This document shows positions 33,912-43,440 of a stretch of 64,000 bases of DNA, piece after piece; positions within the stretch are counted from its first letter, which is position 1, and every line of letters begins with the position of its first letter. The stretch is from Candidatus Sulfidibacterium hydrothermale (GTDB taxonomy: Bacteria; Bacteroidota; Bacteroidia; Bacteroidales; F082), in NCBI RefSeq assembly GCF_020149915.1, contig NZ_CP083760.1, forward strand, positions 2,790,001 to 2,854,000, in the 5' to 3' direction. The notes under the pieces are model-generated. The model saw only the letters and a program-made list of their open reading frames with translations, did no database searches and was not told the origin of the DNA. The position numbers and the translations under genes were made by a program.

Positions 33912-35543
33912 TTACTCTGCTTCCATAAACGGATAGCGATAATCCGTAGGAGGAACAAAGGTTTCTTTAATCGTCCGCGGGCTCACCCAACGGATCAGGT
34001 TAAGGCTTGAACCTGCTTTGTCGTTCGTACCGGAAGCACGGGCACCACCAAAGGGTTGCTGTCCGACCACTGCACCGGTAGGTTTATCGTTAATGTAAAA
34101 GTTTCCGGCTGCATTCACCAATTTCTTCACTGCCAGATCAACAGCATAACGGTCTTTGGCAAATACGGCACCGGTAAGTCCGTAAGGAGAGGTATTATCC
34201 AGTACATCCAGTGTTTCTTCGTATTTATCCGCTTCATAAACATAAATGGTCAAGACCGGACCAAATAACTCTTCTTCCATAGTAACATAATGCGGATCGA
34301 AAGCCTGAATAACCGTTGGTTCTATGAAATAACCTTCAGATTTATCATAGCCGCCACCTACAATAATTTCTGCATCAGCATCTTTTTTAGCATTGTCAAT
34401 AAACATGGACAGTTTATCAAAGCTGGCTTCATCAATGACGGCAGTCATAAAATTGGTAAAATCTTCAGGGCTTCCCATCTTAATGGTCTTCACCTGGGCG
34501 ACCAGTTTTTCTTTCAGTTCATCCCACATTGTATCGGGGATATAAGCCCGCGAAGCCGCCGAGCATTTTTGTCCTTGAAACTCAAAGGCACCACGAACCA
34601 AAGCGGTAACCACCTGATCTACATTGGCCGAATCGTGTACCATCACAAAATCCTTTCCGCCGGTTTCACCCACAATGCGTGGGTAGCTCTTGTAGCGGGC
34701 AATATTCGATCCGATGGTTTTCCAGATATGCTGAAAAACACCCGTGGAACCCGTGAAATGGAATCCGGCAAAATCGGGATGTTCCATCACCGTTTTTCCG
34801 GCTACCGGACCCGATACAAACACCAGGTTAATTACACCGTCAGGAAGACCGGCTTCCATAAAAATATCCATAATTACTTTAGCTGAATATACCTGAGTAT
34901 TCGAGCATTTCCAAACGACCACATTGCCCATTAAAGCAGGTGCTCCGGGCAGGTTTCCGGCAATAGAGGTAAAGTTAAACGGTGTCAGGGCATACACGAA
35001 TCCCTCTAAAGGACGATATTCCAAACGGTTCCAGATTCCTTTGGAAGAATCAGGCTGCTGGCTGTAGATTTCTGTCATGTATTGCACATTAAAACGGAAA
35101 AAATCAGCCAATTCGCAGGCGGCATCAATTTCAGCCTGAAAAACCGTTTTTGACTGGGCCAACATGGTAGCGGCATTGATCTTTGCACGATAAGGACCAC
35201 TAATCAGATCCGCCACGCGCAAAAAGATGGCAGCCCGTTGTTCCCAAGGCATATTGTGCCAGGTTTTACGGGCTTCGAGCGCTGCTTCAATGGCCATAGT
35301 TACATGAGACGCATCGCCTTTATGATAATATCCCAATGTATGTTTTAATTCGTGCGGTGGGTGAATGGCTACTTTATTTCCGGTGGTCACCGGCTTTCCC
35401 CCGATGATCATGGGAATTTCCACTTCTTCGGATTTCAGCTGTTTCAGCATGGCTTTGAGTTCGGCACGCTCGGGCGATCCCGGCTTGTAACTCAAAACAG
35501 GCTCGTTATAAGCCTTCGGAACACTTTCAAGATTGCTGTACAT
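33912..35543 (-). CDS. 1-pyrroline-5-carboxylate dehydrogenase
   Basis: Start taken at the ATG at 35543 (543 residues); a GTG at 35567 is open but less likely. It oxidises glutamate gamma-semialdehyde to glutamate in proline and arginine breakdown. Key residues are Asn in TPFNFTSIAGNL, Glu in VGETGGKDFV and catalytic Cys in FEFQGQKCSAASR (near 327). The long N-terminus and the QKCSA motif match the eukaryote-like P5CDH form common in Bacteroidetes. No proline dehydrogenase is nearby. Confidence 0.92.
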   Translation of the reverse strand: MYSNLESVPKAYNEPVLSYKPGSPERAELKAMLKQLKSEEVEIPMIIGGKPVTTGNKVAIHPPHELKHTLGYYHKGDASHVTMAIEAALEARKTWHNMPWEQRAAIFLRVADLISGPYRAKINAATMLAQSKTVFQAEIDAACELADFFRFNVQYMTEIYSQQPDSSKGIWNRLEYRPLEGFVYALTPFNFTSIAGNLPGAPALMGNVVVWKCSNTQVYSAKVIMDIFMEAGLPDGVINLVFVSGPVAGKTVMEHPDFAGFHFTGSTGVFQHIWKTIGSNIARYKSYPRIVGETGGKDFVMVHDSANVDQVVTALVRGAFEFQGQKCSAASRAYIPDTMWDELKEKLVAQVKTIKMGSPEDFTNFMTAVIDEASFDKLSMFIDNAKKDADAEIIVGGGYDKSEGYFIEPTVIQAFDPHYVTMEEELFGPVLTIYVYEADKYEETLDVLDNTSPYGLTGAVFAKDRYAVDLAVKKLVNAAGNFYINDKPTGAVVGQQPFGGARASGTNDKAGSSLNLIRWVSPRTIKETFVPPTDYRYPFMEAE

Positions 35544-35584
35544 TGTCTTAATTTTTAAAGTTTTCACTCAGATTAATTATCGGA

Positions 35585-35592
35585 CAAAGGTA
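35585..35592 (-). promoter_or_regulatory. -7 promoter element of the P5C dehydrogenase gene
   Basis: TACCTTTG on the minus strand matches TAnnTTTG, 42 bases before the ATG at 35543. It fits the shorter start. Confidence 0.6.
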
Positions 35593-35735
35593 GAAATATT
35601 TTCGGCTCATTGAAAAAATATTTACCCGGAGCAGCCTGAACCACAGACAGTATAAACAACCTGATACACAAAGTATTGTGCCTAAAAACAAAAGACAGAT
35701 ATTTTCCTTTAAACAAGATTATTTTTACCGGCAGG

Positions 35736-36701
35736 TCATACCGGTGAGGAAGAACTTTTTCCGGCATCAGATAATTCCAAAACCGTGATTTCCGGCGGAC
35801 AATTAAACCGCAACGGAACACCCGACACACCCGCCCCCGGACTCGTGTATCCGGTCATTCCATTTTGATACCACAATCCGCGTATCTGCTCCTTTCGGCC
35901 TTTTTGGTGACTGATAATGGGGATTCCGCCCGGCAAACAAATTTGTCCGCCATGAGTATGTCCGCAGAGGTACAGACCATAACCATTTTCTGCAGCCACA
36001 TCGCACAGCTCCGAAGTATGCGACAAAGCAATAGAAAAATCATCCGAAGGTTTTTCCAAAACATGCAGTGCCATATCGGTATAATAGTAATACGTATCAT
36101 CTACACCGGTTACCCGTAAATTATGATTTTCTTTATGGATAAAAACGGTTTCATTCACCAAAAAACGTATTCCAAAAGGCTCTAACTCTTTCACCATCTG
36201 AAAAGTATCATGATTCCCCAAAACGGCCAACGTTCCGTATTCAGGATGAAGCGCTGCCACCAGTTTTTTCATGGCCGGAAGAATCTGCTGAAAGCCCCCT
36301 ACAGTATCCCGTCGAAAATCGCCGGTAATTACACAAAGATCATATTGTAACGGTTTGATTTTTTGGATAATGATATCCTCCAAACCTTCAATGGCATCAA
36401 TATGCAAATCACTCAAATGTAAAATGCGAAAACCGGAAAATGCCGCCGGAAGGTTCTTTAATGGCACTTTAACATCCTGAACCAATATGTTTTTGGCCTG
36501 CGAAAGGCCCTTTGAATAAGCTCCGATCAGTTTCAAAAAAAGCTGAAAAAACCACAGGATTCGTTCGAACAGGGTCCAGTTACTTCGGCTTTTTTTTCCG
36601 CTCCTTTTGTATTTAAACCGAAAAGCCTCCAATGTGGCCCTCACCGAAGACCAGACCACACGTTGTTCTTTTTCTTCCGGCGTAAGGGGGTAAAAATTCA
36701 T
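35736..36701 (-). CDS. Calcineurin-like metallophosphoesterase
   Basis: The 321-residue protein has the full set of metal ligands: HLSDLHIDA, ITGDFRRD, VLGNHDTF, ALSHTSEL and CGHTHGGQICLP. One hydrophobic segment near residues 45-60 may anchor it to the membrane. Relatives include YkuE and lipid-A precursor hydrolases (LpxG/LpxH-like); the substrate cannot be told from sequence. The gene lies 63 bases downstream of a thioesterase gene on the same strand. Confidence 0.88.
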   Translation of the reverse strand: MNFYPLTPEEKEQRVVWSSVRATLEAFRFKYKRSGKKSRSNWTLFERILWFFQLFLKLIGAYSKGLSQAKNILVQDVKVPLKNLPAAFSGFRILHLSDLHIDAIEGLEDIIIQKIKPLQYDLCVITGDFRRDTVGGFQQILPAMKKLVAALHPEYGTLAVLGNHDTFQMVKELEPFGIRFLVNETVFIHKENHNLRVTGVDDTYYYYTDMALHVLEKPSDDFSIALSHTSELCDVAAENGYGLYLCGHTHGGQICLPGGIPIISHQKGRKEQIRGLWYQNGMTGYTSPGAGVSGVPLRFNCPPEITVLELSDAGKSSSSPV

Positions 36702-36764
36702 TTGTTTTCCTTTCTAATCAAAATTCCGGCAGTTCCGTATTGTTATTACCTGCCATCATTTTTA

Positions 36765-37244
36765 TCAGGATGTTTCGTAAAATGCCTCATGGCCCGGATA
36801 ATGCAATTTTTCAATTGCCACCTTTTCCGGGAAGGTAAAATAAACAAAATCGGCTTCAGCACCCAGTTCTCCGTCCGGACAAAAAAGCTCCACATGAATA
36901 TCGGCCAGATTATGCCGTTTACCGGTCAGTTTTGCCCGGAGTTTGATGTTTCCCTGATTTACCGGAACGGTTTTTTTGTAACGTACCGTCATTTGCGAAG
37001 TTACCCCGGCCGTTTTCAGTTTTAACTGAACCAGCCACGAAGCAATTTCATCCATCAGTGTAGCCTGAATGCCACCATGCAAAACCTGATAATATCCCTG
37101 AAAATACGATTTGGGTTCCCATTCGGAAAGGACGTAATCTCCCTCTTCCATAAAATTCATTTGCAAACCGTTGGTGTTTTGCGGAGCACAGCCAAAACAC
37201 TGGTATCCCTCCATTTTTCTATACGGATTCTGTATCTTTTTCAT
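36765..37244 (-). CDS. PaaI-type hotdog thioesterase
   Basis: From the ATG at 37244 the protein has 159 residues. It shows the hotdog opening CFGCAPQNTNGLQMNF, the catalytic loop QVLHGGIQATLMDEIASW (HGG with the acidic residue in helix) and TVRYKKTVPVNQGNIKL. It would hydrolyse acyl-CoA thioesters; the acyl chain is unknown. A TTG three codons upstream extends the frame without evidence. A TAnnTTTG element lies about 65 bases upstream. Confidence 0.85.
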   Translation of the reverse strand: MKKIQNPYRKMEGYQCFGCAPQNTNGLQMNFMEEGDYVLSEWEPKSYFQGYYQVLHGGIQATLMDEIASWLVQLKLKTAGVTSQMTVRYKKTVPVNQGNIKLRAKLTGKRHNLADIHVELFCPDGELGAEADFVYFTFPEKVAIEKLHYPGHEAFYETS

Positions 37245-37309
37245 TCTGCTCAACTGTTAAACCAATTCTACATACACCGGCTCTATTAAAAAGCCGCTTA
37301 CGAACACAA

Positions 37310-37317
37310 CAAAAATA
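37310..37317 (-). promoter_or_regulatory. -7 promoter element of the thioesterase gene
   Basis: TATTTTTG on the minus strand matches TAnnTTTG. Confidence 0.5.
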
Positions 37318-37715
37318 GTGCTTTCGTAAACAGGGAACAAAAAAACAGGCCGGAAGTTTTTGCACGACCGACCTGAATCAACCAAAACCAAAAAAACCTT
37401 CCGACATTGCTGACGGAAAAATTTTCCGGCACAATTCAATTTGTATGCCACGAAATGTAAGACAAACTTTATCAGAAACTTATTAAAATCAAAAGAAAGA
37501 GCCACCTTTCCGGCATCTGTTTTTGGTTATGGTTTTCGGATAATTATTCTCCGTTTTCCGAAAATAACTTCGGCTTGTAAAAGCCAAAAGTGGCATTTTC
37601 CCATAATCAAACCCGTTTTCCCATTTTGGGAAAAACCAAATTCTACCCACGAACATTAAAATAAAGAAAATCAATATCTTAACCCTTTCACACTCCTTTT
37701 AGGTCTGATTTTTGT

Positions 37716-37723
37716 TATATTTG
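37716..37723 (+). promoter_or_regulatory. -7 promoter element of the LruC-domain lipoprotein gene
   Basis: TATATTTG matches TAnnTTTG perfectly, 31 bases before the ATG at 37755. Confidence 0.65.
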
Positions 37724-37754
37724 CTATGGAAAAATGTATAAAAAAAACAAAGCA

Positions 37755-39653
37755 ATGAAAACAAAAACTTTTATTCTCTCCATGTTATTGTTGTTGATGG
37801 CCGGACTCACGTTCCAGTCGTGCAACAAAGCACCCGAACCCGATGACAATTCTCCACTGGACAATTTGAACATCCCGGATGGTTTTACTTTTGAATCCAC
37901 CCGTGTGGAGAACGTAACCATCAAAATGCCTTCAACCGTTTCATTTGAAACAGACAAATCGCGGTTTAATATTTACACCGCAGATCCGGCTGATGGCGGA
38001 CAACTCATTACTGCCGGAAGTTTTGACGAAAACGGGGAATGGACGGGTGAAATTCGTGTCCCCACCGCACTGGATTCTGTTTATGTACAAAGTGTAGCAG
38101 GAGGCGTATATGCCCAACTCCCGGAACAAAACACAAAAGAAGGCGGCGTAACCGTTGATTTTGGAGAAGACTATGAAACCAATATTCCGCCGGATACCAT
38201 TCCGCCAGAAAGCACAACTACGAAATCCGCTTCATACACCGTATCGTCGGCCCATTATTCCGGAGCCGGTATTCAGATAAGCAATAATTTAATCCAAAAC
38301 GGTGATTTTGAAACAGATAATTTTGGCTCAATTTATGGCTGGTCTTCCGATCATCCTATTGATGGAAAATGGTACTTTACTTCCTACAGAAATCAACGAA
38401 TGGAATGGTACAACGACGGAGGAAATCATGTGGTTCGCACACCAGTAAACCATTTATATTCGTATTATGGGGGAGTTACGCAAATGATTGCTGCTTCTGC
38501 AGGAGATTTGATCACTTTTTCTGCCGATATTAAATCAGTAGGAAATCCAGCTTACCAGACAAGTTGGTTGTATATCATCCCCATGGATTCACAAAACCGG
38601 GCATTAGCATATATCTGTAAATACTACCCTCATCCAGCCAACCATTGGGTAAAAAAGACGATTTGTGCTACTATGCCTTCCGGAACAGCAAAGGTAAATA
38701 TTCTTCTTTGGAACTGGGACTTAGACCGCAATGGTTCTATTTACTGTGATAATGTTGAAGTAACTAAACCGTCTAACGACAGCGACGGAGATGGTGTACC
38801 GGATGACCAAGATGATTATCCCAACGATCCGGCACGCGCTTTTAACGTTTACTACCCTAACCAAACCGATTGGGGCACCCTGGCTTTTGAAGACCTGTGG
38901 CCCGGTAAAGGCGACTATGATTTTAACGATCTGGTTGTAGATTATCATTTTAAATCGGTTTTGAATGCATCAAACCAACTGGTTGAATTTTTCACTGATT
39001 ATTCTGTACGCGCAGTAGGTGCCAGCCTGAAAAACGGATTCGGATTTATGCTGGGTGGCAATCCGAGTAACGTAGCTTCGGTAACAGGTACGCATTTGAC
39101 CGAAAACTATATCCATAACAACCCGAATGGTACCGAACAGGGACAAACCAATACCGTGGTTATTTTGTTCGATAACGCTTTCCGGATGATTGGCAGTTCA
39201 GGATCCGCCTTTATCAATACCAAAGAAGATGTTCCTTATGTTGAACCTGACACTAATGAGCTCCATGTTTTATATGCCAACCCGGTATCAGTAAGCACTA
39301 CGGGAACTGCACCTTACAATCCGTTTATCATCATCAATGGCGAACGGGGTAAGGAAGTGCATCTGGCCGGACAAAAGCCTACAGATTTAGTGAACACCTC
39401 TTATTTTGGCACTTATGCCGATGCTACTGATCCGGCAACCGGAAAATATTACCAAACAGAGAATAATCTGCCTTGGGGACTGGATTTACCGGTTTCCTTT
39501 GCTTATCCCAAAGAACAGGTAGATATCCTGAGTGCTTACAATTATTTCGGCCAATGGGCAGAATCGGGCGGAAACGATTATCCGGACTGGTACATGGATA
39601 AACCCGGATATCGTGTAAGCTCTAACATATACACTCCTCCGGCCGGAAAATAA
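37755..39653 (+). CDS. LruC-domain surface lipoprotein with carbohydrate-binding-like insert
   Basis: Start at the ATG at 37755 (632 residues), directly before a lipoprotein signal (MKTKTFILSMLLLLMAGLTF, then QSC). The N-terminal third is a beta region. A CBM4/9-like jelly-roll follows near residues 180-340 (NLIQNGDFETDNFGSIYGWS to IYCDNVEV). Next is a Ca-binding-like DSDGDGVPDDQDDYPNDP repeat (thrombospondin type 3-like), then the LruC domain to the end (WPGKGDYDFNDLVVDYHF, NPFIIINGERGKEVHLAG, SAYNYFGQW). LruC proteins are outer-membrane lipoproteins of unknown role. The polyglycan target, if any, is unknown. Confidence 0.82.
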   Translation: MKTKTFILSMLLLLMAGLTFQSCNKAPEPDDNSPLDNLNIPDGFTFESTRVENVTIKMPSTVSFETDKSRFNIYTADPADGGQLITAGSFDENGEWTGEIRVPTALDSVYVQSVAGGVYAQLPEQNTKEGGVTVDFGEDYETNIPPDTIPPESTTTKSASYTVSSAHYSGAGIQISNNLIQNGDFETDNFGSIYGWSSDHPIDGKWYFTSYRNQRMEWYNDGGNHVVRTPVNHLYSYYGGVTQMIAASAGDLITFSADIKSVGNPAYQTSWLYIIPMDSQNRALAYICKYYPHPANHWVKKTICATMPSGTAKVNILLWNWDLDRNGSIYCDNVEVTKPSNDSDGDGVPDDQDDYPNDPARAFNVYYPNQTDWGTLAFEDLWPGKGDYDFNDLVVDYHFKSVLNASNQLVEFFTDYSVRAVGASLKNGFGFMLGGNPSNVASVTGTHLTENYIHNNPNGTEQGQTNTVVILFDNAFRMIGSSGSAFINTKEDVPYVEPDTNELHVLYANPVSVSTTGTAPYNPFIIINGERGKEVHLAGQKPTDLVNTSYFGTYADATDPATGKYYQTENNLPWGLDLPVSFAYPKEQVDILSAYNYFGQWAESGGNDYPDWYMDKPGYRVSSNIYTPPAGK

Positions 39654-39676
39654 AGTTATTTGTTTTCATTGTTTAT

Positions 39677-39712
39677 AAAAAAGCCTGCTCGAAATTGAGC
39701 AGGCTTTTTTTT
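39677..39712. terminator. Bidirectional terminator after the LruC gene
   Basis: AAGCCTGCTC pairs exactly with GAGCAGGCTT around a 6-base loop and is flanked by A and T runs. Confidence 0.92.
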
Positions 39713-39741
39713 GTATTATCCAGAAAAGATCGCGATTCCGG

Positions 39742-41064
39742 CTACGATAACGGATGGTCACGATGAAATTGAGCCAACCGCTCCTCCAGAACCGGCAACT
39801 GATCATGACGCACCAACGAAGTACAAGCCCGTATCCCTTCGTTATGATCACTACCGGTAATCAACAATGAAATCGCACTGATTCCGTAATAAGCCAATTC
39901 GTGTAATAATTCATCGGCTCCCATTCCGGGATACGAAAAAGTAAAATAGAATCCGTCAGCAATGGGTTGGTCAATATCGGTATCGTATACAATACGGAAA
40001 CCATTTTCAAGAAACATCTTTTTCATGGCTTTGGCTTTCACGCCATAATCTTTTACATAATCCACAAAATTGAATTTCCCTTCATTCACCGCTTTTAACA
40101 CGGCAGCCAAAGCATATTGTGCCGAGTGGGCCGTACCGGAACTTAGCGGATACAGGGTTTCATAAATAAGTGAATATCCTAAGCCATCGGTGGTATAATA
40201 TCGTTTTAAATCCGGCAGGCTCATTGAATAAAGATGATCGGAAATGGCCATCATCCCGATACGTTCACCCGCATAACTGAAAATCTTAGAGCTGGAAACC
40301 AACAAAATATAATTCGTTGAGTATTTGGCCACCGTAGGCTGAAAAGGCGGTTTTCCCGGCTGGGAATAATCTTTCCGGAAATCCATTCCGAAATAAGCCA
40401 GGTCTTCCACAATGGCTACACGGTACTTATCGGCCATTTCACCAATAATGCGTAATTCTTCATCCGTAAAACAAATCCACGAAGGGTTGTTGGGATTGGA
40501 ATACAAAACCGTATGGAAACGGCCGGTTTTAAAATAAGATTCCAGTTTTTCTTTCAGCTTTTTTCCACGATAATTATACACATCAAAGCTTTCGTAACGC
40601 AGGTTTAAAACCTTGTGTTGCATTTTGTGTACCGGGAAACCCGGATCAATAAAAAGCGTGGAATCCTGATGCCGGTTAGTACGACTCATGCACAAAAAAG
40701 CAGCAAATCCCCCCTGCATGGATCCCACCGTAGGAATACATCCTTCCGGACTCACTTCAATATCCAGAAAAAGTTTCAGGAAACGTGAAAATTCATCTTT
40801 GAGTACCTGGAGTCCTTGAATATTAGGATAAATGGCCGCCACACCATTTTTCAAGGCTTCAATCTGTGCCTCTGTTCCAATTTGAACAGGCGGAAGGCCG
40901 GGAACGCCCATCTCCATCCGGACAAATTCCTGACCGGTGGCTTTTTCAATTTCATCCACCAGTTTTTTAATTTCACGGATGGTGGCCTTTCCCATAGACT
41001 TCAGACCACTTTCTTTTAATTTTTGATCGACAATACGAACATCAACAGGTGTTTTTTTCATCAT
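39742..41064 (-). CDS. Fold-type I PLP-dependent aminotransferase
   Basis: The 440-residue protein is a class I/II aminotransferase. The PLP lysine lies in LLVSSSKIFSYAGERIGMM (near 271). Supporting motifs are YSNPNNPSWICFTDEEL and VEDLAYFGMDFRKDY (Asp and Tyr contacting PLP), with Arg in EGIRACTSL near the end. The amino donor and acceptor cannot be assigned. It lies upstream of a terminator and has its own promoter element. No biosynthetic pathway gene is adjacent. Confidence 0.85.
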   Translation of the reverse strand: MMKKTPVDVRIVDQKLKESGLKSMGKATIREIKKLVDEIEKATGQEFVRMEMGVPGLPPVQIGTEAQIEALKNGVAAIYPNIQGLQVLKDEFSRFLKLFLDIEVSPEGCIPTVGSMQGGFAAFLCMSRTNRHQDSTLFIDPGFPVHKMQHKVLNLRYESFDVYNYRGKKLKEKLESYFKTGRFHTVLYSNPNNPSWICFTDEELRIIGEMADKYRVAIVEDLAYFGMDFRKDYSQPGKPPFQPTVAKYSTNYILLVSSSKIFSYAGERIGMMAISDHLYSMSLPDLKRYYTTDGLGYSLIYETLYPLSSGTAHSAQYALAAVLKAVNEGKFNFVDYVKDYGVKAKAMKKMFLENGFRIVYDTDIDQPIADGFYFTFSYPGMGADELLHELAYYGISAISLLITGSDHNEGIRACTSLVRHDQLPVLEERLAQFHRDHPLS

Positions 41065-41131
41065 TTGAGTATTTAAGCTGTAATTCCATAAATTATTTTA
41101 CAGAGAAGATTTTCTCCGGTGAAAAGTTGCC

Positions 41132-41139
41132 CAAATTTA
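41132..41139 (-). promoter_or_regulatory. -7 promoter element of the aminotransferase gene
   Basis: TAAATTTG on the minus strand matches TAnnTTTG. Confidence 0.55.
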
Positions 41140-41192
41140 CACAATTTCGGCGAAGGCCAAAAGCATAAACTTGAACAACTTATTATTCATTT

Positions 41193-43256
41193 TCATTTTT
41201 CAATCCGGATACGAGCATCTACGGCAATCACCTGACGGCTGTTACCCAGCAAAGGGTTCAAGTCCATTTCAGCAATTTCGGGGGCTGTAGCCACCAACGC
41301 CGAAAGCCGCACAAGAATATCAGCGAAAAGATCTTCGTTAACCCCTTCCTGTCCACGTACTCCCTGGATAATTTTATAGCTCTTCAGTTTTTTCAATTCA
41401 TCCAGCACTTCATTCCGGCTTAACGGAGCCAGTGTGGTACGTACATCTTTCAGGACTTCAATAAAAATCCCGCCGAGGCCAAACAAAATCAGATGGCCAA
41501 ATTTTGCTTCTTTTTTCACTCCGGCAAAAAGTTCGGTGCCGCTCAGCATGGGTTGAATGAGAACCCCTTTGGCTCCTTCAATTTGCATCATCCGGTCCAT
41601 CTCGGCCAGCAGTTTTTCGTTGGTCCGGATATTCAGGCTTACACCGCCCACATCCGATTTGTGCAATGGACCTACCACTTTCATCACCAACGGAAAACCA
41701 ATTTCAGAAGCCTGTTTCAGCAAGACTTCTTTTTTATCCGTAGTAAATTCTTTGGCCCGTGAAATTCCGGCAGCATCGAGCAAAGCAGCCACATTTTCCG
41801 GAGAAAGGTACCCATTTTCAGCATGTTCGACAACAGCACGGATTTTTTCTTTATCCACCGGAGGCAAATCCGGTGTTTCTGCTGCCGGTGCCGACGTATG
41901 ATAGACCCGGGCCAGGGCTTCGCCAAGCATTACCTCATCCGGAAAATAAACCCGGCCTTTTTCCACAAAAGCTTTTACCTCTTCTGCCGCCGTCAGAACG
42001 GAAGGCAACACCGGGAAAATCGGCTTTTTACTCGTTTTCATTTTCTCATGTAACAAATCGTACACATCAAAAACTTTAAAAAGTCCCGGCGTTCCAAAAA
42101 TCACCACCATGGCATCAATGTCATCAAACTTTTCATTGACATAGTCAATGATAGTGCCGAGCTGTTCTGCAGTTCCGGTAGCAAGAAAATCGATGGGATT
42201 TCCCACAGCAGATCCGGGGAAAAGTTTACTTTTCAGTTCATCCGCATCCGGTCCGGTAATAGCCGGCACCTGGAGTCCGCCATTTGAAAGTTTGTCGGTA
42301 AGCATCACAGCCGGCCCACCGGCATGGGTAATCACAGCAAATCTCTTGCCTTTCAACTCAGGATGCATAAAAACAGAAGCCACAGCAATCAGATCTTCAC
42401 GGCCATAACAGCGGACGATACCCGCTTTTCTGAACAATGCATCAGCAGCTGCATCCGAACCGGCTAAAGCTCCGGTATGAGATGAGGCCGCCCGGCTGCC
42501 CGCTTCAGAAGCTCCGGCCTTCACCGCCGCAATGCGACAACCTTTCCGGATAAGTGAAGAAGCATGCTTCAGCAACAAATCCGGCTTATCTATTTTCTCG
42601 AGATATAATAATTTGACTTTAGCATCTTTCTCCGGATCAAAATTTTCATCCATGTATTGCAACACTTCCTCCACTCCCATCTGGGCAGAATTTCCAACAG
42701 AATAAACATTATTAAATGTCAATCCTTTGGGGATACCCGCTTCCATGATAAAGCATGCCGTAGCTCCCGAACCGCTGATAAAATCACAGCCTTTCGGATC
42801 GAGTTTCGGAATCGGCTCTGTGAAAACGCCGTGGTATTGCGGGGTAAGAACTCCTACGCAATTCGGCCCAATTAATGAGCCATTTACTTTATTTACAGCC
42901 GCAACCAACCGGTCTTCCAACAGTTTTCCTTCATGACTTTCTTCAGAAAAGCCTGCCGACAATACGATGAATGCCCGGGTATTTTTATGCTGAGCTAAAA
43001 ACTCAACTGTTTCCGGCGTATATTTTGCCGCAATGGCCAAAATGGCCAAATCTACATCCGGCATTTCCTCAGGATTACGATAACTTTTTATTCCTTGTAC
43101 TTCATCTTCTTTGGGATTCATTACATAAAGTGCTCCTTTAAATCCGCCATCCAGCAAATTTTTCAGCACTTTTCCACCTGGTTTTTGGATGTCATTTGAC
43201 CCGCCGACAACCACAATGCTGCGGGGGTGAGTTAATTGTTGTGTAATCATGTCCAT
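41193..43256 (-). CDS. ADP-forming acetyl/acyl-CoA synthetase (fused alpha-beta)
   Basis: The 687-residue protein joins a CoA-binding domain (SIVVVGGSNDIQKPGGKVLKN), a succinyl-CoA-ligase-like domain with the phospho-His in SHTGALAGSDAAADA (near 255), and a C-terminal ATP-grasp domain (from about 480: KQASEIGFPLVMKVVGPLHK, SDVGGVSLNI, EMDLNPLLGN). This fused alpha-beta layout is the ADP-forming synthetase that makes ATP and acetate or another acid from acyl-CoA. It suggests energy conservation from acyl-CoA, often seen in fermenting bacteria. An ATG at 43250 is an alternative start. Confidence 0.92.
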   Translation of the reverse strand: MDMITQQLTHPRSIVVVGGSNDIQKPGGKVLKNLLDGGFKGALYVMNPKEDEVQGIKSYRNPEEMPDVDLAILAIAAKYTPETVEFLAQHKNTRAFIVLSAGFSEESHEGKLLEDRLVAAVNKVNGSLIGPNCVGVLTPQYHGVFTEPIPKLDPKGCDFISGSGATACFIMEAGIPKGLTFNNVYSVGNSAQMGVEEVLQYMDENFDPEKDAKVKLLYLEKIDKPDLLLKHASSLIRKGCRIAAVKAGASEAGSRAASSHTGALAGSDAAADALFRKAGIVRCYGREDLIAVASVFMHPELKGKRFAVITHAGGPAVMLTDKLSNGGLQVPAITGPDADELKSKLFPGSAVGNPIDFLATGTAEQLGTIIDYVNEKFDDIDAMVVIFGTPGLFKVFDVYDLLHEKMKTSKKPIFPVLPSVLTAAEEVKAFVEKGRVYFPDEVMLGEALARVYHTSAPAAETPDLPPVDKEKIRAVVEHAENGYLSPENVAALLDAAGISRAKEFTTDKKEVLLKQASEIGFPLVMKVVGPLHKSDVGGVSLNIRTNEKLLAEMDRMMQIEGAKGVLIQPMLSGTELFAGVKKEAKFGHLILFGLGGIFIEVLKDVRTTLAPLSRNEVLDELKKLKSYKIIQGVRGQEGVNEDLFADILVRLSALVATAPEIAEMDLNPLLGNSRQVIAVDARIRIEK

Positions 43257-43271
43257 TAAATTTTAATGGCA

Positions 43272-43279
43272 CAAAATTA
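43272..43279 (-). promoter_or_regulatory. -7 promoter element of the acyl-CoA synthetase gene
   Basis: TAATTTTG on the minus strand matches TAnnTTTG, 16 bases before the start. Confidence 0.5.
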
Positions 43280-43440
43280 CCGATTAACCTCCAGCAAAAA
43301 GGGCGAAAACTGATATTTAGAATTAATTTAGGGAAGTTTTTGTCCGGCAGAGAAACAAAACAGCACAGCACAGACAAAGCTAATAATCAACATATTACAA
43401 GACAAACAAAGCGACAAAACAAAACATTCCGGCCAGCCAT

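Larger units (their letters stand above)
37245..37754. other. Intergenic region between divergent thioesterase and LruC genes
   Basis: About 510 bases with two promoter elements (37310-37317 minus, 37716-37723 plus). In between I see only A/T-rich sequence with short inverted repeats and no convincing gene. An 82-codon minus frame at 37257-37505 looks like chance. Confidence 0.55.

Noticed and set aside
37257-37505. 82-codon minus-strand frame upstream of the thioesterase gene
   Set aside because: It overlaps the thioesterase promoter element and has a low-complexity, aromatic-rich composition expected from A/T-rich noncoding DNA.
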